Origin: Thalassotalea fonticola
GTDB lineage: Bacteria > Pseudomonadota > Gammaproteobacteria > Enterobacterales > Alteromonadaceae
Direction: 5' to 3'
DNA: 64,000 bases
NCBI RefSeq assembly: GCF_032911225.1
Contig: NZ_CP136600.1
Location: forward strand, 3,906,001 to 3,970,000
The stretch's first letter is position 1. Each line of letters opens with the position of its first letter. Made by a program: the position numbers and the translations under genes. The notes beneath the pieces were generated by a model, which did no database searches, was not told the DNA's origin, and saw nothing but the letters and a program-made list of their open reading frames with translations. Below are positions 17,838-26,945 of the stretch, piece after piece.

Positions 17838-18871
17838 TGGCTGATTTAGCTAATTATTATTTCGCGGGCAGTAATAGTGCCCGCGAAGTATTTGTTTCGA
17901 TTGAAAATGGTTGTATTACCATTGCTTGCCCTAACTCTGATGATGTTTTGCTTTGCCAAGGCATAACCTCGTGTAAGGTCAGTTCTGCATTAGGCTCAGT
18001 TCCTTGTGAAATTAACTTCCCTGATGGTGAATTATTAGTTCTTGCAGCAGATCATCCCATGGTAACAATGTTACGTAGGCAGCTGTCAAAAAGTAACTAT
18101 ATTTTACATCTGCTTGAACAAAGCAAAGTATTTTGGCTTGTTGCTCTGTTGCTAGTACCTGTGAGTTTTTATTTTCTGGTCAATCATATTATTCCTTCAA
18201 TGGCTGAAACGGTTGCTGGGCACGTACCCCATTCCGTTAAAATTGAAATAGATGATGAAATATTAACTGTCTATGATGAAGTAATGTTCGAAGCCACCCA
18301 GTTAGAACTGTCTAAGCAAGAAGAAATAAAAAATCAGTGGCAATATTTACTTGAGGATTTAGCACTAGATGGTAATAGTTATTCATTAGAATTTCGTAAA
18401 AGTGAAGCTATTGGCGCCAATGCTTTTGCTTTACCAGGTGGTACGGTAGTTGTTACCGATGAATTAATAGAGCTTTTTAAGGATAAACCGGAAGCTATTA
18501 CGGCAATATTATTGCATGAAATCGGCCATGTTGAGCTTAATCATAGCATGAAAATTCTCACCGAATCTGTGGGTACTACCTTGTTAATGACTTACTTTTT
18601 TGGCGATTTAGAAGGCTTAGTTGAAATTTTCTCCGGGACAGCAGTAACATTATTGCAAAATACTTATTCAAGGGACTTAGAAAGTGAAGCAGATGATTTT
18701 GCCGTAACTAAGTTAACGCTTTTAGGAAAATCGCCACAAGCGTTCGCTGATGCAATGCGAGGCCTGTCAGGAGAATCGAAAAAATCACATAAATTACTAA
18801 AGTATTTTAGTACTCACCCAGATGTCAAACAGCGCATAAAAAAAGCAGAACAGGCAGCAAAAGGCTTCTAA
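17837..18871 (+). CDS. M48 family metallopeptidase with N-terminal regulatory region and membrane helix
   Basis: This 344-residue protein has an N-terminal beta-type region (1-85) with several Cys, a transmembrane helix (about 98-120), then a protease domain with HEIGH (227-231) and third ligand Glu282 in LESEAD. STHPDVKQRIKKAE is near the C-terminus. It starts in the overlapping TAATG at the end of the DUF898 gene. The pairing of DUF898 with this protease suggests the membrane protein is its partner or substrate (inference). Confidence 0.87.
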   Translation: MADLANYYFAGSNSAREVFVSIENGCITIACPNSDDVLLCQGITSCKVSSALGSVPCEINFPDGELLVLAADHPMVTMLRRQLSKSNYILHLLEQSKVFWLVALLLVPVSFYFLVNHIIPSMAETVAGHVPHSVKIEIDDEILTVYDEVMFEATQLELSKQEEIKNQWQYLLEDLALDGNSYSLEFRKSEAIGANAFALPGGTVVVTDELIELFKDKPEAITAILLHEIGHVELNHSMKILTESVGTTLLMTYFFGDLEGLVEIFSGTAVTLLQNTYSRDLESEADDFAVTKLTLLGKSPQAFADAMRGLSGESKKSHKLLKYFSTHPDVKQRIKKAEQAAKGF

Positions 18872-18942
18872 TGATGCCTTTTGTGTATCAAGGGTGAGGT
18901 AATGCAAACTACCATGGACGGTTTTTAAGTTTGTAGCTTGCT

Positions 18943-19842
18943 TTATTTTTTTGCTTTTGCTTGTTTTAGTTTAGCTATTGAATCCCAGCTGTAAATGGCA
19001 ATTGCACACCAAATAAAGACAAAAGTAAGTAATTTTTCAACAATAAGCTGTTCTTTAAACAGCACGATTGCCAAGATAAACATCAGCGTAGGGCCTAGAT
19101 ATTGGAAGAAGCCTAACGTTGCTAATGAAAGCCTTTTAGCCGCTGCGGTAAAACAAATTAATGGCGCAGTCGTGACTATGCCTGCGGCAATTAAGGTAAT
19201 GTTTAAAGAAACGTCATTGTTCATCATATTACTGGTTGGAGTGTCCATAAATAATAACCAATAAACAATCCCTAAAGGTAGCATTAGTGCTGATTCAATT
19301 AATAATCCTGGTACCGATTCTACCATTAACTTTTTACGAAAAAGTCCATAAATGCCAAAGGTACCGGCTAGCCCAAGTGCAATTATTGGTATGCTACCAA
19401 TACTTATTAATTGGATTATCACTCCAAGCAGTGCAAAAACAACAGCTACTTTTTGCCATTTGCGCAGGCGTTCGCCAAGAAATAGCATGCCCAGTGCAAC
19501 TGAAAATAACGGGTTAATAAAATAGCCTAAGCTGGCCTCCAGTAAGTGGTCATTATTTATCGCCCAAATGAATATTAGCCAGTTAGCCCCTAAAATTACC
19601 GAGGTCAATAATAACCAAGCAAGCATTTTGGGGTTTGCCAGTATTCGCTGAACTTTGCGCCAATTGCCCATGGCCAAAACTATGATAACCAGAAGAACAA
19701 ACGACCAAATAATGCGATGCACTAATATTTCAGGAGCTGAAATGTGTTCAAGTAATTTAAAGTATAGTGGTGCCAGTCCCCACATGGAATAAGCTGCAAG
19801 CGCATTTAATACTCCACTATTATTTTCATTTACTTGCGTCAT
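18943..19842 (-). CDS. rarD: RarD, EamA-family permease
   Basis: A membrane protein of about 299 residues with ten hydrophobic segments and EamA-type repeats. NALAAYSMWGLAPLYFKLL, RIIWSFVLL and LGFFQYLGPTLMFILA are typical of RarD. The family is annotated from chloramphenicol sensitivity; its real substrate is unknown. I chose ATG 19842, giving a length close to E. coli RarD (296), rather than an upstream TTG. Neighbours yigI and recQ are the same as in E. coli. Confidence 0.9.
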   Translation of the reverse strand: MTQVNENNSGVLNALAAYSMWGLAPLYFKLLEHISAPEILVHRIIWSFVLLVIIVLAMGNWRKVQRILANPKMLAWLLLTSVILGANWLIFIWAINNDHLLEASLGYFINPLFSVALGMLFLGERLRKWQKVAVVFALLGVIIQLISIGSIPIIALGLAGTFGIYGLFRKKLMVESVPGLLIESALMLPLGIVYWLLFMDTPTSNMMNNDVSLNITLIAAGIVTTAPLICFTAAAKRLSLATLGFFQYLGPTLMFILAIVLFKEQLIVEKLLTFVFIWCAIAIYSWDSIAKLKQAKAKK

Positions 19843-19901
19843 AACGTTAAGATCATTTGTTGAAGAAAAACTCGCGCCGATTCTAACACACAAGCAAACA
19901 A

Positions 19902-20354
19902 TTAAACCATATAAGTTCCCGTACCAAAGGCAATATGTTCCCCTTTTTCATTATGCAATTCCATGCGAGCAACCGCGACTTTGCTGCCATGGCGAATAAT
20001 GCGCGCAGTGGCGATAAATGTTTCACCTTTGCCAGGGCGAAGAAAGTCAGTGCGTAAGTCTATGGTACTTAATTTACTTAATTTATCGGCAATTTTTTTA
20101 TGATCTGGTTTAGCTATTCGGCTGATCATATTAGCCGAAATAACCACACCTCCCACCATATCTAATACCGATGCAGTAACACCGCCATGAAGAATTTTTT
20201 GGACAGGGTTGCCCATGAGCTTATCTTGCCAGTTAAATTTAATTTCAGCGTGTTCCTCAGTCATTTCTGTAATATTAAAACCAAGTAATGAATTAAAGGC
20301 GATGCTGTTATTCCACATCTCTTTTACTTGTTCAAAAATAAATTGTTTTTCCAT
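19902..20354 (-). CDS. yigI: YigI-type hotdog thioesterase
   Basis: This 150-residue protein has the PaaI/YigI hotdog pattern: FNSLLGFNITEM, NPVQKILHGGVTASVLDMVGG and LRTDFLRPGKGETFIA. The HGGVTASVLD segment carries the helix that holds the catalytic Asp in this family. It probably hydrolyses acyl-CoA thioesters; E. coli YigI acts on medium- and long-chain acyl-CoA. It sits between rarD and recQ, as in E. coli, though pldA is absent. Confidence 0.87.
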   Translation of the reverse strand: MEKQFIFEQVKEMWNNSIAFNSLLGFNITEMTEEHAEIKFNWQDKLMGNPVQKILHGGVTASVLDMVGGVVISANMISRIAKPDHKKIADKLSKLSTIDLRTDFLRPGKGETFIATARIIRHGSKVAVARMELHNEKGEHIAFGTGTYMV

Positions 20355-20395
20355 AACATCCTCAAAAATAAGCGTTTCTATAACAAGGATAAATT

Positions 20396-20427
20396 ATACC
20401 AACTGATTTAAATAATCCAGTTGGTAT
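20396..20427. repeat. ATACCAA/TTGGTAT palindromic repeat, copy 1
   Basis: ATACCAACTG (20396-20405) and CAGTTGGTAT (20418-20427) are perfect 10-base inverted arms around a 12-base AT-rich centre. It lies between the divergent yigI and recQ genes. Related elements lie at 22323 and 29850. Confidence 0.6.
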
Positions 20428-20506
20428 TAGTTACAAGAAATGTCTACCTGTCTGCTGATGAGCTGGGGTAAAATAACACTACTTACCTAATAATAATGAT
20501 AATGAC

Positions 20507-22318
20507 TTGAAACCTGACGCTAGTACTGAACAACAATTGCCTGACTTACATCACTCTTTGAATCACCATTTTGGTTATCAAAGTTTTCGCTCTGGTCAGC
20601 AGCAAGTGATCGAACAATTACTGCAGGGCAGGGATTGTTTAGTGTTAATGCCAACTGGTGGTGGTAAGTCTTTATGCTATCAATTACCCGCTACATTAAT
20701 GCCGGGCTTAACTATTGTGGTTTCGCCGTTAATTGCCTTGATGAAAGACCAAGTAGATGGCTTGAGCAGACAGGGCATAACTTCAGCCTATATCAATTCA
20801 AGTTTAGATGGTCAAACTATTAACCAGACCATGCAACGTATTGCTAGTGGTGAGATAAAAATATTATACGTAGCACCGGAGCGTTTACTAAATCATTATT
20901 TTCTACAAAGCATTCAACAAGTTCAAATCAGTTTTTTTGCTATCGATGAAGCGCATTGTATTTCCTCATGGGGGCATGATTTCAGGCCTTCCTATACCCA
21001 GCTTGGAAAATTGAAGGAGTATTTTCCTTACACTCCCGTTATTGCGTTAACCGCTACAGCTGATGTGACTACTCGTAAAGACATATTGAATCAGCTGCAA
21101 TTAAATAACCCTTATGTGTTGCTCGACAGCTTTGACCGACCAAACATTCGCTATACCCTGGCGGACAAATATAATGGTGAAACACAGCTTATTGAATATC
21201 TTAAAGAAATGGGCGATGAAAGTGGCATTATTTATTGCAACAGCCGTTGGCAAGTCGATAAATTAAGTGGCTTTTTAGCATCGAAAGGCTACAACTGTGC
21301 CGGTTATCATGCTGGTATGGAAACTGAAATTCGCGGTGTTATTCAAGACGGTTTTACCAAAGATAATATTAAAATTGTTGTTGCAACCGTCGCCTTTGGA
21401 TTAGGAATAAACAAGCCTAATGTTCGTTTTGTCGTACATTATGACATGCCAAGAACGTTAGAGTCTTATTATCAGGAAACTGGCCGGGCAGGTCGTGATG
21501 GTTTAAAAGCCGAGGCCTTATTCTTATACGACAGCCAAGATATTGAGCGCATTAAAAAACGTATTTCGCAAAACGAAAATGAACAACGCATAAATGTCGA
21601 ATTACAACGTTTTGCTGCCATGTCAGGTTTTGCTGAAGCGCAAACCTGTAGAAGGCAGGTCTTACTTAATTACTTTGCTGAGTACACTAATAACGGCTGT
21701 GGTAATTGTGATATTTGCCTAGACCCGCCAAGTCGATATGATGCTACGGTTGATGCGCAGAAGGTACTGTCTTGTGTGTTCAGAATTAATCAAAGCGGTG
21801 ATATACATTATGTTATTGATGTTCTGCGGGGCCGTGAGTTAGACAAAATAATTCAAAAAGAACATGACAAAGTCAGTACTTTTGGGATAGGCAAGGATAA
21901 AACTCGCGGTTATTGGTTTTCAGTTATTAGGCAATTAATTCACTTAGGCTTTTTACAGCAGGATATCGAACAACAATCTAACCTGTGTTTAACCAATGCT
22001 TCAAAATCAGCACTTAAAGGTAGCGAGCCTTTAATGATGGCGAGACCTAGATTACAAAGCCAAGGGTACTGGCAGCAAAATAAAGCCAGCTCAGCTTATG
22101 ACAAGGTATTGTTTAAACAATTACGTACTTTACGTAAAGACATTGCTGATAGCGAAGATATCGCTCCATTTATTGTATTTAATGATGCGTCATTAATTGA
22201 AATGGCCAGATTAAAACCGAGAAATTCGACCGAATTTTTGGCGATAACCGGTGTAGGTGATACTAAACTAGCTCGTTATGGCAAAGCGTTTATAGACTTA
22301 ATTAAAGAGCAGTTATAG
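20507..22318 (+). CDS. recQ: ATP-dependent DNA helicase RecQ
   Basis: A 603-residue superfamily 2 helicase with 3'-5' polarity used in the RecF repair pathway. Walker A is [14 protein letters not shown], motif [20 protein letters not shown], motif [12 protein letters not shown]. The RQC zinc site is formed by Cys in [10 protein letters not shown] and [10 protein letters not shown]. The HRDC domain occupies about the last 75 residues. The start is a TTG; no in-frame ATG or GTG gives a full N-terminus, and homologues begin about here. Confidence 0.96.
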   Translation: MKPDASTEQQLPDLHHSLNHHFGYQSFRSGQQQVIEQLLQGRDCLVLMPTGGGKSLCYQLPATLMPGLTIVVSPLIALMKDQVDGLSRQGITSAYINSSLDGQTINQTMQRIASGEIKILYVAPERLLNHYFLQSIQQVQISFFAIDEAHCISSWGHDFRPSYTQLGKLKEYFPYTPVIALTATADVTTRKDILNQLQLNNPYVLLDSFDRPNIRYTLADKYNGETQLIEYLKEMGDESGIIYCNSRWQVDKLSGFLASKGYNCAGYHAGMETEIRGVIQDGFTKDNIKIVVATVAFGLGINKPNVRFVVHYDMPRTLESYYQETGRAGRDGLKAEALFLYDSQDIERIKKRISQNENEQRINVELQRFAAMSGFAEAQTCRRQVLLNYFAEYTNNGCGNCDICLDPPSRYDATVDAQKVLSCVFRINQSGDIHYVIDVLRGRELDKIIQKEHDKVSTFGIGKDKTRGYWFSVIRQLIHLGFLQQDIEQQSNLCLTNASKSALKGSEPLMMARPRLQSQGYWQQNKASSAYDKVLFKQLRTLRKDIADSEDIAPFIVFNDASLIEMARLKPRNSTEFLAITGVGDTKLARYGKAFIDLIKEQL

Positions 22319-22322
22319 TGAT

Positions 22323-22349
22323 ATACCAATCAGTATAATGAACTGGTAT
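22323..22349. repeat. ATACCAA/TTGGTAT palindromic repeat, copy 2
   Basis: ATACCAAT (22323-22330) and ACTGGTAT (22342-22349) form 8-base arms with one mismatch. The element is 27 bases, the same length as the copy at 29850. It lies right behind the recQ stop and is followed within a few bases by GACTCTGACCCT (22355-22366), a half-copy of the GGGTCAG-type repeat. Confidence 0.55.
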
Positions 22350-22354
22350 TTCTT

Positions 22355-22366
22355 GACTCTGACCCT
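22355..22366. repeat. GGGTCAG-type repeat, half-site
   Basis: GACTCTGACCCT equals the right arm of the palindrome at 48647-48663. No matching left arm is present, so this appears to be a degraded or half element. It sits between the convergent recQ and rlmJ genes. Confidence 0.5.
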
Positions 22367-22368
22367 AG

Positions 22369-23205
22369 TTATTCTGGTACCCAAGTGTCACATTTATAAA
22401 ATGCGCTGCGATTTTCATCAATTGCTTGTACTAGTTTAGGCAAGAGTTTTTCCATTTTTGCTTTTAATGTCCAAGGTGGGTTAATTACTATCATACCTGA
22501 TGAAGTCATACCGCGCTCAGTGGTGTCAGCTGATAAGCCTAATTCGAAACGAACAATGTCTTTTATAGCACTATTTTGAAAACTCTTTTCCAACTTTTCA
22601 ATGCGATGTCTATCAACAACTGGGTACCAAATAGCATAGGTACCCGTTGGAAATTTTTTGTGTGCTTTCGCAACAACTTTAAATACTTTATCGTAATCGC
22701 TTTTAATTTCATATGGCGGGTCTATTAACACAAATCCACGACGTGAAATCGGTGGTACTACGGAAAGTAGCCCCTCAAATCCATCACCTTGCTTCACTCT
22801 TACGCGACGAGTTTGTCTAACATTTTCACTAAGTAATTCAAAATCAGTTGGATGTAACTCATATAACCAAGCTTTATCTTCATTGCGCAAAAAGTGTTGG
22901 GCAATTAACGGCGAGCCAGGATAAAACTGCAATTGTTTGTTATCGTTATGCACTTTGATGGCACGAAAGTATTCTCTTAACTCTGGAAAATCACTCTCGT
23001 TTAATTTTGCTATACCATTTAAGTATTCGCCTAGCTTTGTTGCATGCTCAGATTTTAAATTAAATAAACCGGCGCCAGAATGGGTATCAATGTAATCGAA
23101 TACTTTATCTTTTTGACCTAAATAATCCAAAATTTCCACTTGTACAATGTGCTTAAGTACATCGGCAAAATTGCCGGCATGAAAAGAGTGACGATAGCTG
23201 AGCAT
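22369..23205 (-). CDS. rlmJ: 23S rRNA (adenine-2030-N6)-methyltransferase RlmJ
   Basis: A 278-residue methyltransferase. The N-terminus MLSYRHSFHAGNFADVLKH and the catalytic motif LIDPPYE are diagnostic of RlmJ (formerly YhiR), which methylates N6 of A2030 in 23S rRNA. DTHSGAGLF near residues 40-48 is the SAM-binding loop. It precedes ubiA-ubiC transcriptionally only by position; each neighbour has its own start. Confidence 0.95.
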   Translation of the reverse strand: MLSYRHSFHAGNFADVLKHIVQVEILDYLGQKDKVFDYIDTHSGAGLFNLKSEHATKLGEYLNGIAKLNESDFPELREYFRAIKVHNDNKQLQFYPGSPLIAQHFLRNEDKAWLYELHPTDFELLSENVRQTRRVRVKQGDGFEGLLSVVPPISRRGFVLIDPPYEIKSDYDKVFKVVAKAHKKFPTGTYAIWYPVVDRHRIEKLEKSFQNSAIKDIVRFELGLSADTTERGMTSSGMIVINPPWTLKAKMEKLLPKLVQAIDENRSAFYKCDTWVPE

Positions 23206-23226
23206 GTATTATCCTAAGTGAAAAAT

Positions 23227-24084
23227 TTAGTACTGGATTATTATACCGAGTAATACAATTAATAACCCGTAATGATTATTCAAAAATGCTTTAAAGCAGT
23301 TATCTCGTTGCCTTTTTTTGATTAAGTGTTGTTGGTATATGAATGAACTACCAGCAACAATCAACCCCAAATAATAAAACATATTAAATTGCTGAATTTG
23401 ACCAACTTTAACTAATAATGCAAGTACTAATATTTGTAATAAGGCGATAATTATCTTGTCTAGTTTGCCAAAAATAATTGCCGTTGATTTTACCCCAATT
23501 AATAGATCATCATCTCTATCTACCATGGCATACATAGTATCGTAAGCGACCGTCCACAGTAAATTTGCAAAAAATAGTAACCAGGCAGTAACAGGAATGT
23601 TTTGTTGAGTTTCAGCAAACGCCATGATCATTCCCCAACTAAAAGCAGCACCTAAAACCACTTGTGGAAAATGGGTGAGTCGCTTCATAAATGGGTAGCT
23701 GGCTGCAAGTAATAATGCAATGAGAGATAAACTGATACTGTACCAGGAAAGAGTTAAAACTAGCGCTAAAGCAACCGCTAATAAAGAGAAGAACAGGGTT
23801 ATGGCTTCTTTGCTTGTCATTAGGCCACTAACTAAGGGGCGTTGTGCAGTACGCTTAACTTTGCCATCTACTTTTCTATCAGCAATATCATTAACAACGC
23901 AACCTGCACTGCGCATAATAAACACACCTAAAGCAAACACGAGTGTTAGATGCCAACCAGGAAAACCTTCAGCCGCAACGTATAACGCCCAAAATGTTGG
24001 CCAAAGTAATAAGTAGGTACCTATCGGTTTATCCATGCGGGTTATTAATTTAATACCCTGCCAAGATGGCGCGAAAGATGTCAT
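23227..24084 (-). CDS. ubiA: 4-hydroxybenzoate octaprenyltransferase
   Basis: This 285-residue integral membrane prenyltransferase attaches the polyprenyl tail to 4-hydroxybenzoate in ubiquinone synthesis. The first Asp-rich motif is NDIADRKVDGKVKRT and the second YDTMYAMVDRDDDL, with about eight to nine transmembrane helices. RMDKPIGTYLLLWPTFWAL is the typical N-terminus. Unlike the common ubiC-ubiA pair, here ubiC lies upstream but is separated by a secreted-protein gene. Confidence 0.96.
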   Translation of the reverse strand: MTSFAPSWQGIKLITRMDKPIGTYLLLWPTFWALYVAAEGFPGWHLTLVFALGVFIMRSAGCVVNDIADRKVDGKVKRTAQRPLVSGLMTSKEAITLFFSLLAVALALVLTLSWYSISLSLIALLLAASYPFMKRLTHFPQVVLGAAFSWGMIMAFAETQQNIPVTAWLLFFANLLWTVAYDTMYAMVDRDDDLLIGVKSTAIIFGKLDKIIIALLQILVLALLVKVGQIQQFNMFYYLGLIVAGSSFIYQQHLIKKRQRDNCFKAFLNNHYGLLIVLLGIIIQY

Positions 24085-24260
24085 TTGATGATCCCGAAGT
24101 GGAGCTGATACAACGTAGAATTGTAACGGGTATGGTATCGCAATCCAATTAATAATTTTAATTGCTACGAAAATGGACTTAGATGCTAATTGACTATCCC
24201 CTGAAGTAAACAGAACTTATGCCGTCCTTGGCAATTCTAAGTTAATTCCTCCATGAATTT

Positions 24261-24288
24261 AAATGGTTAAGTAAACACTTAACCATTT
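24261..24288. terminator. Stem-loop downstream of the DUF3718-like gene
   Basis: AAATGGTTAAGT and ACTTAACCATTT are perfect 12-base arms around a 4-base loop (AAAC). It lies 28 bases past the stop of the minus-strand gene at 24317. No long U-run follows on that strand, so it could be a weak terminator or a processing/stability hairpin. Confidence 0.55.
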
Positions 24289-24316
24289 AATTTATTGGAA
24301 CTATTTACAGGAAAAT

Positions 24317-24730
24317 TTACCTGCTAGTTATTACAATAATTTGAGGTGCACTGTTGTTACTGTTCACTCTTGCTAAGTCGATGATTTTAATTTCATCATC
24401 GCTTAACTTATATTTATTCATGGCGTTATTATTGAGAAAATCATAGGTTTTATCGGCATTATATTGCGCTGTAAACTTAATTAAATTAGCGTCATTACAA
24501 GATACATCGCCTAATACGAAGTTTGTCTTTTGGCGCATTCCTGTTTGTTGCCAGCTTAATCTTTTGATGTATTTTTCTGTTTTGACTAAATCATTACTTA
24601 CTGCAGCTACACAAAGCATAGTGGCTGTTGAATTATCTCCGGCTATAAATGTGACGTTATCAGCATACGATTTAACGCTGAACAGGGTAAAAATTGTAAC
24701 AAACAAAAAAGCTATATTAATTGATTTCAT
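24317..24730 (-). CDS. Small secreted protein, DUF3718-like
   Basis: A 137-residue protein from ATG 24730 (GGAGAG ribosome site), with a signal peptide of about 20 residues (MKSINIAFLFVTIFTLFSVKSYA region). The mature N-terminus holds VTFIAGDNSTATMLCVAAVS, which resembles the DUF3718 family of small marine-gammaproteobacterial secreted proteins. Cys near DVSCND may pair with the Cys in MLCVAA. An upstream in-frame start at 24790 is unlikely because it would bury the signal peptide. It lies between ubiC and ubiA. Function unknown. Confidence 0.7.
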   Translation of the reverse strand: MKSINIAFLFVTIFTLFSVKSYADNVTFIAGDNSTATMLCVAAVSNDLVKTEKYIKRLSWQQTGMRQKTNFVLGDVSCNDANLIKFTAQYNADKTYDFLNNNAMNKYKLSDDEIKIIDLARVNSNNSAPQIIVITSR

Positions 24731-25039
24731 AATTATCTCTCCATGTAATATGTCTTCAAATTGTAGGCATAGGCGTATATTACTTATCAAGAAAAGGTAA
24801 TAATTGGATGATTTTTTTAAAAGTTATTATGTAGTTGAATTTATGGAGTTTATCAATGAGATTAATTAAAAACTGATAATGTCATAAGGTTTCCAACCTA
24901 TTTAAATTTGATAAAAGACTAGTTCCAGTATAAAAATCAACCCTATAATATTAAAGTATATTGATATACCGAATAGGTTATTTATTTTTTGGTTTTAGGG
25001 CGTAGTGAAAATTTTCAAATATTTTTAATCGTCAAAATT
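24731..25039. other. AT-rich intergenic region without genes
   Basis: These 309 bases lie between ubiC and the DUF3718-like gene, both on the minus strand. They hold the ribosome site (GGAGAG) and presumably the promoter of the secreted-protein gene. I found no ORF with coding character, no RNA gene and no strong hairpin. Confidence 0.5.
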
Positions 25040-25600
25040 TTATAGATAGGCTCTTGCGCTTGGTAAAAAAACTTCAGCTACCATTAACGGTTTACCTTCA
25101 ATAAAGAATAATGAACGGCGCCCCCATAAATTTTGCTTAACTTGTAAATTTAACATAGAGGCTAACTCGCACACTCGCAAGCTAGGCTCAATTTCAGCAA
25201 CTTCAACCACTTCACGGTGCAGTTTAGGGTTATTAAAAAGTACCTGCCCTAATGATTGTTCACCTAAACTTGCTAGTGCCTGTTGTTCGCCAGTTAAACT
25301 TTTTAACGGAAGTAAACTGCGTGCAAATACATGTGGCACATTATCACAAAACAATATGACTTCACGCACCAGTACTTGTTCACCAAGTTTGATGTCTGCA
25401 TTTGCTTCATGGGATTGGCAGGCTTCAACTCGTTGACCCAATACTTTGATCTTAAAATCGTTGCAATGACTTTTAAGGCGGGCCGTCAAGGACGTTGGAT
25501 CAAGTAACCAATCATTTAATCGCTTTGTTTGTGGCGCATTTTTAGCACTTATCCAGTTAACGTCTATGCCTATGGGAAATTGCTGTTTTAGTTCAAACAT
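25040..25600 (-). CDS. ubiC: Chorismate--pyruvate lyase
   Basis: This 186-residue enzyme makes 4-hydroxybenzoate and pyruvate from chorismate, the first committed ubiquinone step. UbiC signatures include WLLDPTSLTARLKSHC, VLGQRVEACQSHEA, VLVREVILFCDNVPHVFARSLLP and SLGEQSLGQVLF. The conserved Arg in LVREV and the C-terminal Glu in EVFLP fit the active site. It is 2 bases downstream of glpG's stop, so it may be read with the rhomboid gene. Confidence 0.93.
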   Translation of the reverse strand: MFELKQQFPIGIDVNWISAKNAPQTKRLNDWLLDPTSLTARLKSHCNDFKIKVLGQRVEACQSHEANADIKLGEQVLVREVILFCDNVPHVFARSLLPLKSLTGEQQALASLGEQSLGQVLFNNPKLHREVVEVAEIEPSLRVCELASMLNLQVKQNLWGRRSLFFIEGKPLMVAEVFLPSARAYL

Positions 25601-25602
25601 AG

Positions 25603-26472
25603 TTAATCAATTTTCTTTGCTTTAATCATTTGAGTAACGAGAAGGGCATAAACAACACCGGAGATTAAGCCAATTAAATGCGCTGTATTTGCAACATTAA
25701 TCGGCATGAAATCGGTATAGCCTAATACTAACCAAAATAGCATGAAGCCAATGATAGAATTAGATAAACCTATTCCCTTACCTGGATTTAAATAACCAAA
25801 CCACCATACGAATCCTACCGTTGCATAAACTACACCTGACAGGCCGCCAAAATTTGGCCCTGACATGTAAAATTGCGCAATATTAGAAAGTACAGCTGAG
25901 CCAATAAATAAGGTGAATATGTGTTTAAGTCCCAAGTTTTTTTCAACTTGTCCACCCAGTTGCCACCACCACATGGTATTAAACGCGATATGCAATAAAG
26001 AGTAATGAAACAAAGCTGGGGTTAGTAAACGCCAGGGCTGGGCAAGGGTTTGGTTTATATCACCTGCTTGGTTAAATATCACTAATTGATACAAGCTATT
26101 GCCAAACAATAAAAATGTTGCAGCAAATACTAACCAACAAGCGGTGAAAATACCTATAGTGAAAGGCCCGGCCTGAGCGAGAAAATTTTCTTTAATTTGC
26201 TTGGTTAAACCAGAGCTGCCATTAAGCTTTACTGACTGGCCACTTTGCCAGGCAGATTGTTGATATTTTGGATGGTTAGGCTGGGTAATAAATTGATCAA
26301 ATTCATGTTTTGCTTTGTCTATCTGTTGTGGCTCGCAGAGAATTGACCAGCCATCGATTGTTTGATTATCATCTAATGCTGGTTTAATTATGCAATTAAC
26401 ACCGATACTTTTTAAATAATCGGCAAAGATAACTGCAATAGATTTTTGTTGAATGTTAACCAATATATGCAT
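25603..26472 (-). CDS. glpG: Rhomboid intramembrane serine protease GlpG
   Basis: A 289-residue GlpG with a cytoplasmic N-terminal domain (1-90) and six transmembrane helices. The catalytic dyad is Ser212 in GGLSGVVYA and His265 in ANTAHLIGLISG. HIAFNTMWWWQLGGQVE is the L1/TM2 signature. It cleaves membrane proteins within the bilayer. It sits behind glpE (17 bases) and ahead of ubiC. The glpEG pairing is as in E. coli. Confidence 0.95.
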   Translation of the reverse strand: MHILVNIQQKSIAVIFADYLKSIGVNCIIKPALDDNQTIDGWSILCEPQQIDKAKHEFDQFITQPNHPKYQQSAWQSGQSVKLNGSSGLTKQIKENFLAQAGPFTIGIFTACWLVFAATFLLFGNSLYQLVIFNQAGDINQTLAQPWRLLTPALFHYSLLHIAFNTMWWWQLGGQVEKNLGLKHIFTLFIGSAVLSNIAQFYMSGPNFGGLSGVVYATVGFVWWFGYLNPGKGIGLSNSIIGFMLFWLVLGYTDFMPINVANTAHLIGLISGVVYALLVTQMIKAKKID

Positions 26473-26489
26473 AGTCAGCTTAAGCTCAG

Positions 26490-26825
26490 TTATGCTTTTT
26501 CTATGTTTTGCGGGTAGTTATTAGCCCATAATTCAAAGCCACCATCAAGCGAGTATACGTCAGTAAAGTCATGGCCAATTAAAAATTGAGCTGCCTGTTG
26601 GCTAGAAATACCGTGATAACAACAAACAACTGTTGGCGCATCAAAGTCAGCCTCGCGTAAAAAGTCGGCTAACGCATCGTTGGTTAAGTGGATTGCCCCA
26701 GGAATATGGCTTAGAGCAAATGAATTTGCATCACGAATATCTAAGATCACATGTGCCTTAGTGGCTAAACCACTTTCAACATCTGCTACATTAATATGCT
26801 TAAAATTGCTGTCGTTTTCTAACAC
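26490..26825 (-). CDS. glpE: Thiosulfate sulfurtransferase GlpE (rhodanese)
   Basis: A 111-residue single rhodanese domain. The active-site loop is CCYHGIS with catalytic Cys69. HIPGAIHL and the closing [12 protein letters not shown] are typical. It transfers sulfane sulfur to cyanide or thioredoxin-like acceptors in vitro. It is the first gene of a glpE-glpG(-ubiC) run. Confidence 0.93.
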   Translation of the reverse strand: MLENDSNFKHINVADVESGLATKAHVILDIRDANSFALSHIPGAIHLTNDALADFLREADFDAPTVVCCYHGISSQQAAQFLIGHDFTDVYSLDGGFELWANNYPQNIEKA

Positions 26826-26873
26826 CGTTTATCTCTTTAATTTTATATAAAGTTATCTTAGCTAGATTCTATC

Positions 26874-26913
26874 AAAAAAAGCCTGTTGAGCTAACAAAAA
26901 CTCAACAGGCTTT
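26874..26913 (-). terminator. Intrinsic terminator of kbl-tdh
   Basis: On the minus strand, AAAGCCTGTTGAG and CTCAACAGGCTTT pair around a 10-base loop and are followed by a run of seven T. It lies 33 bases behind the tdh stop. Confidence 0.9.
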
Positions 26914-26945
26914 AATAAAAAATACACTTATTTTTAAATCTGCTA

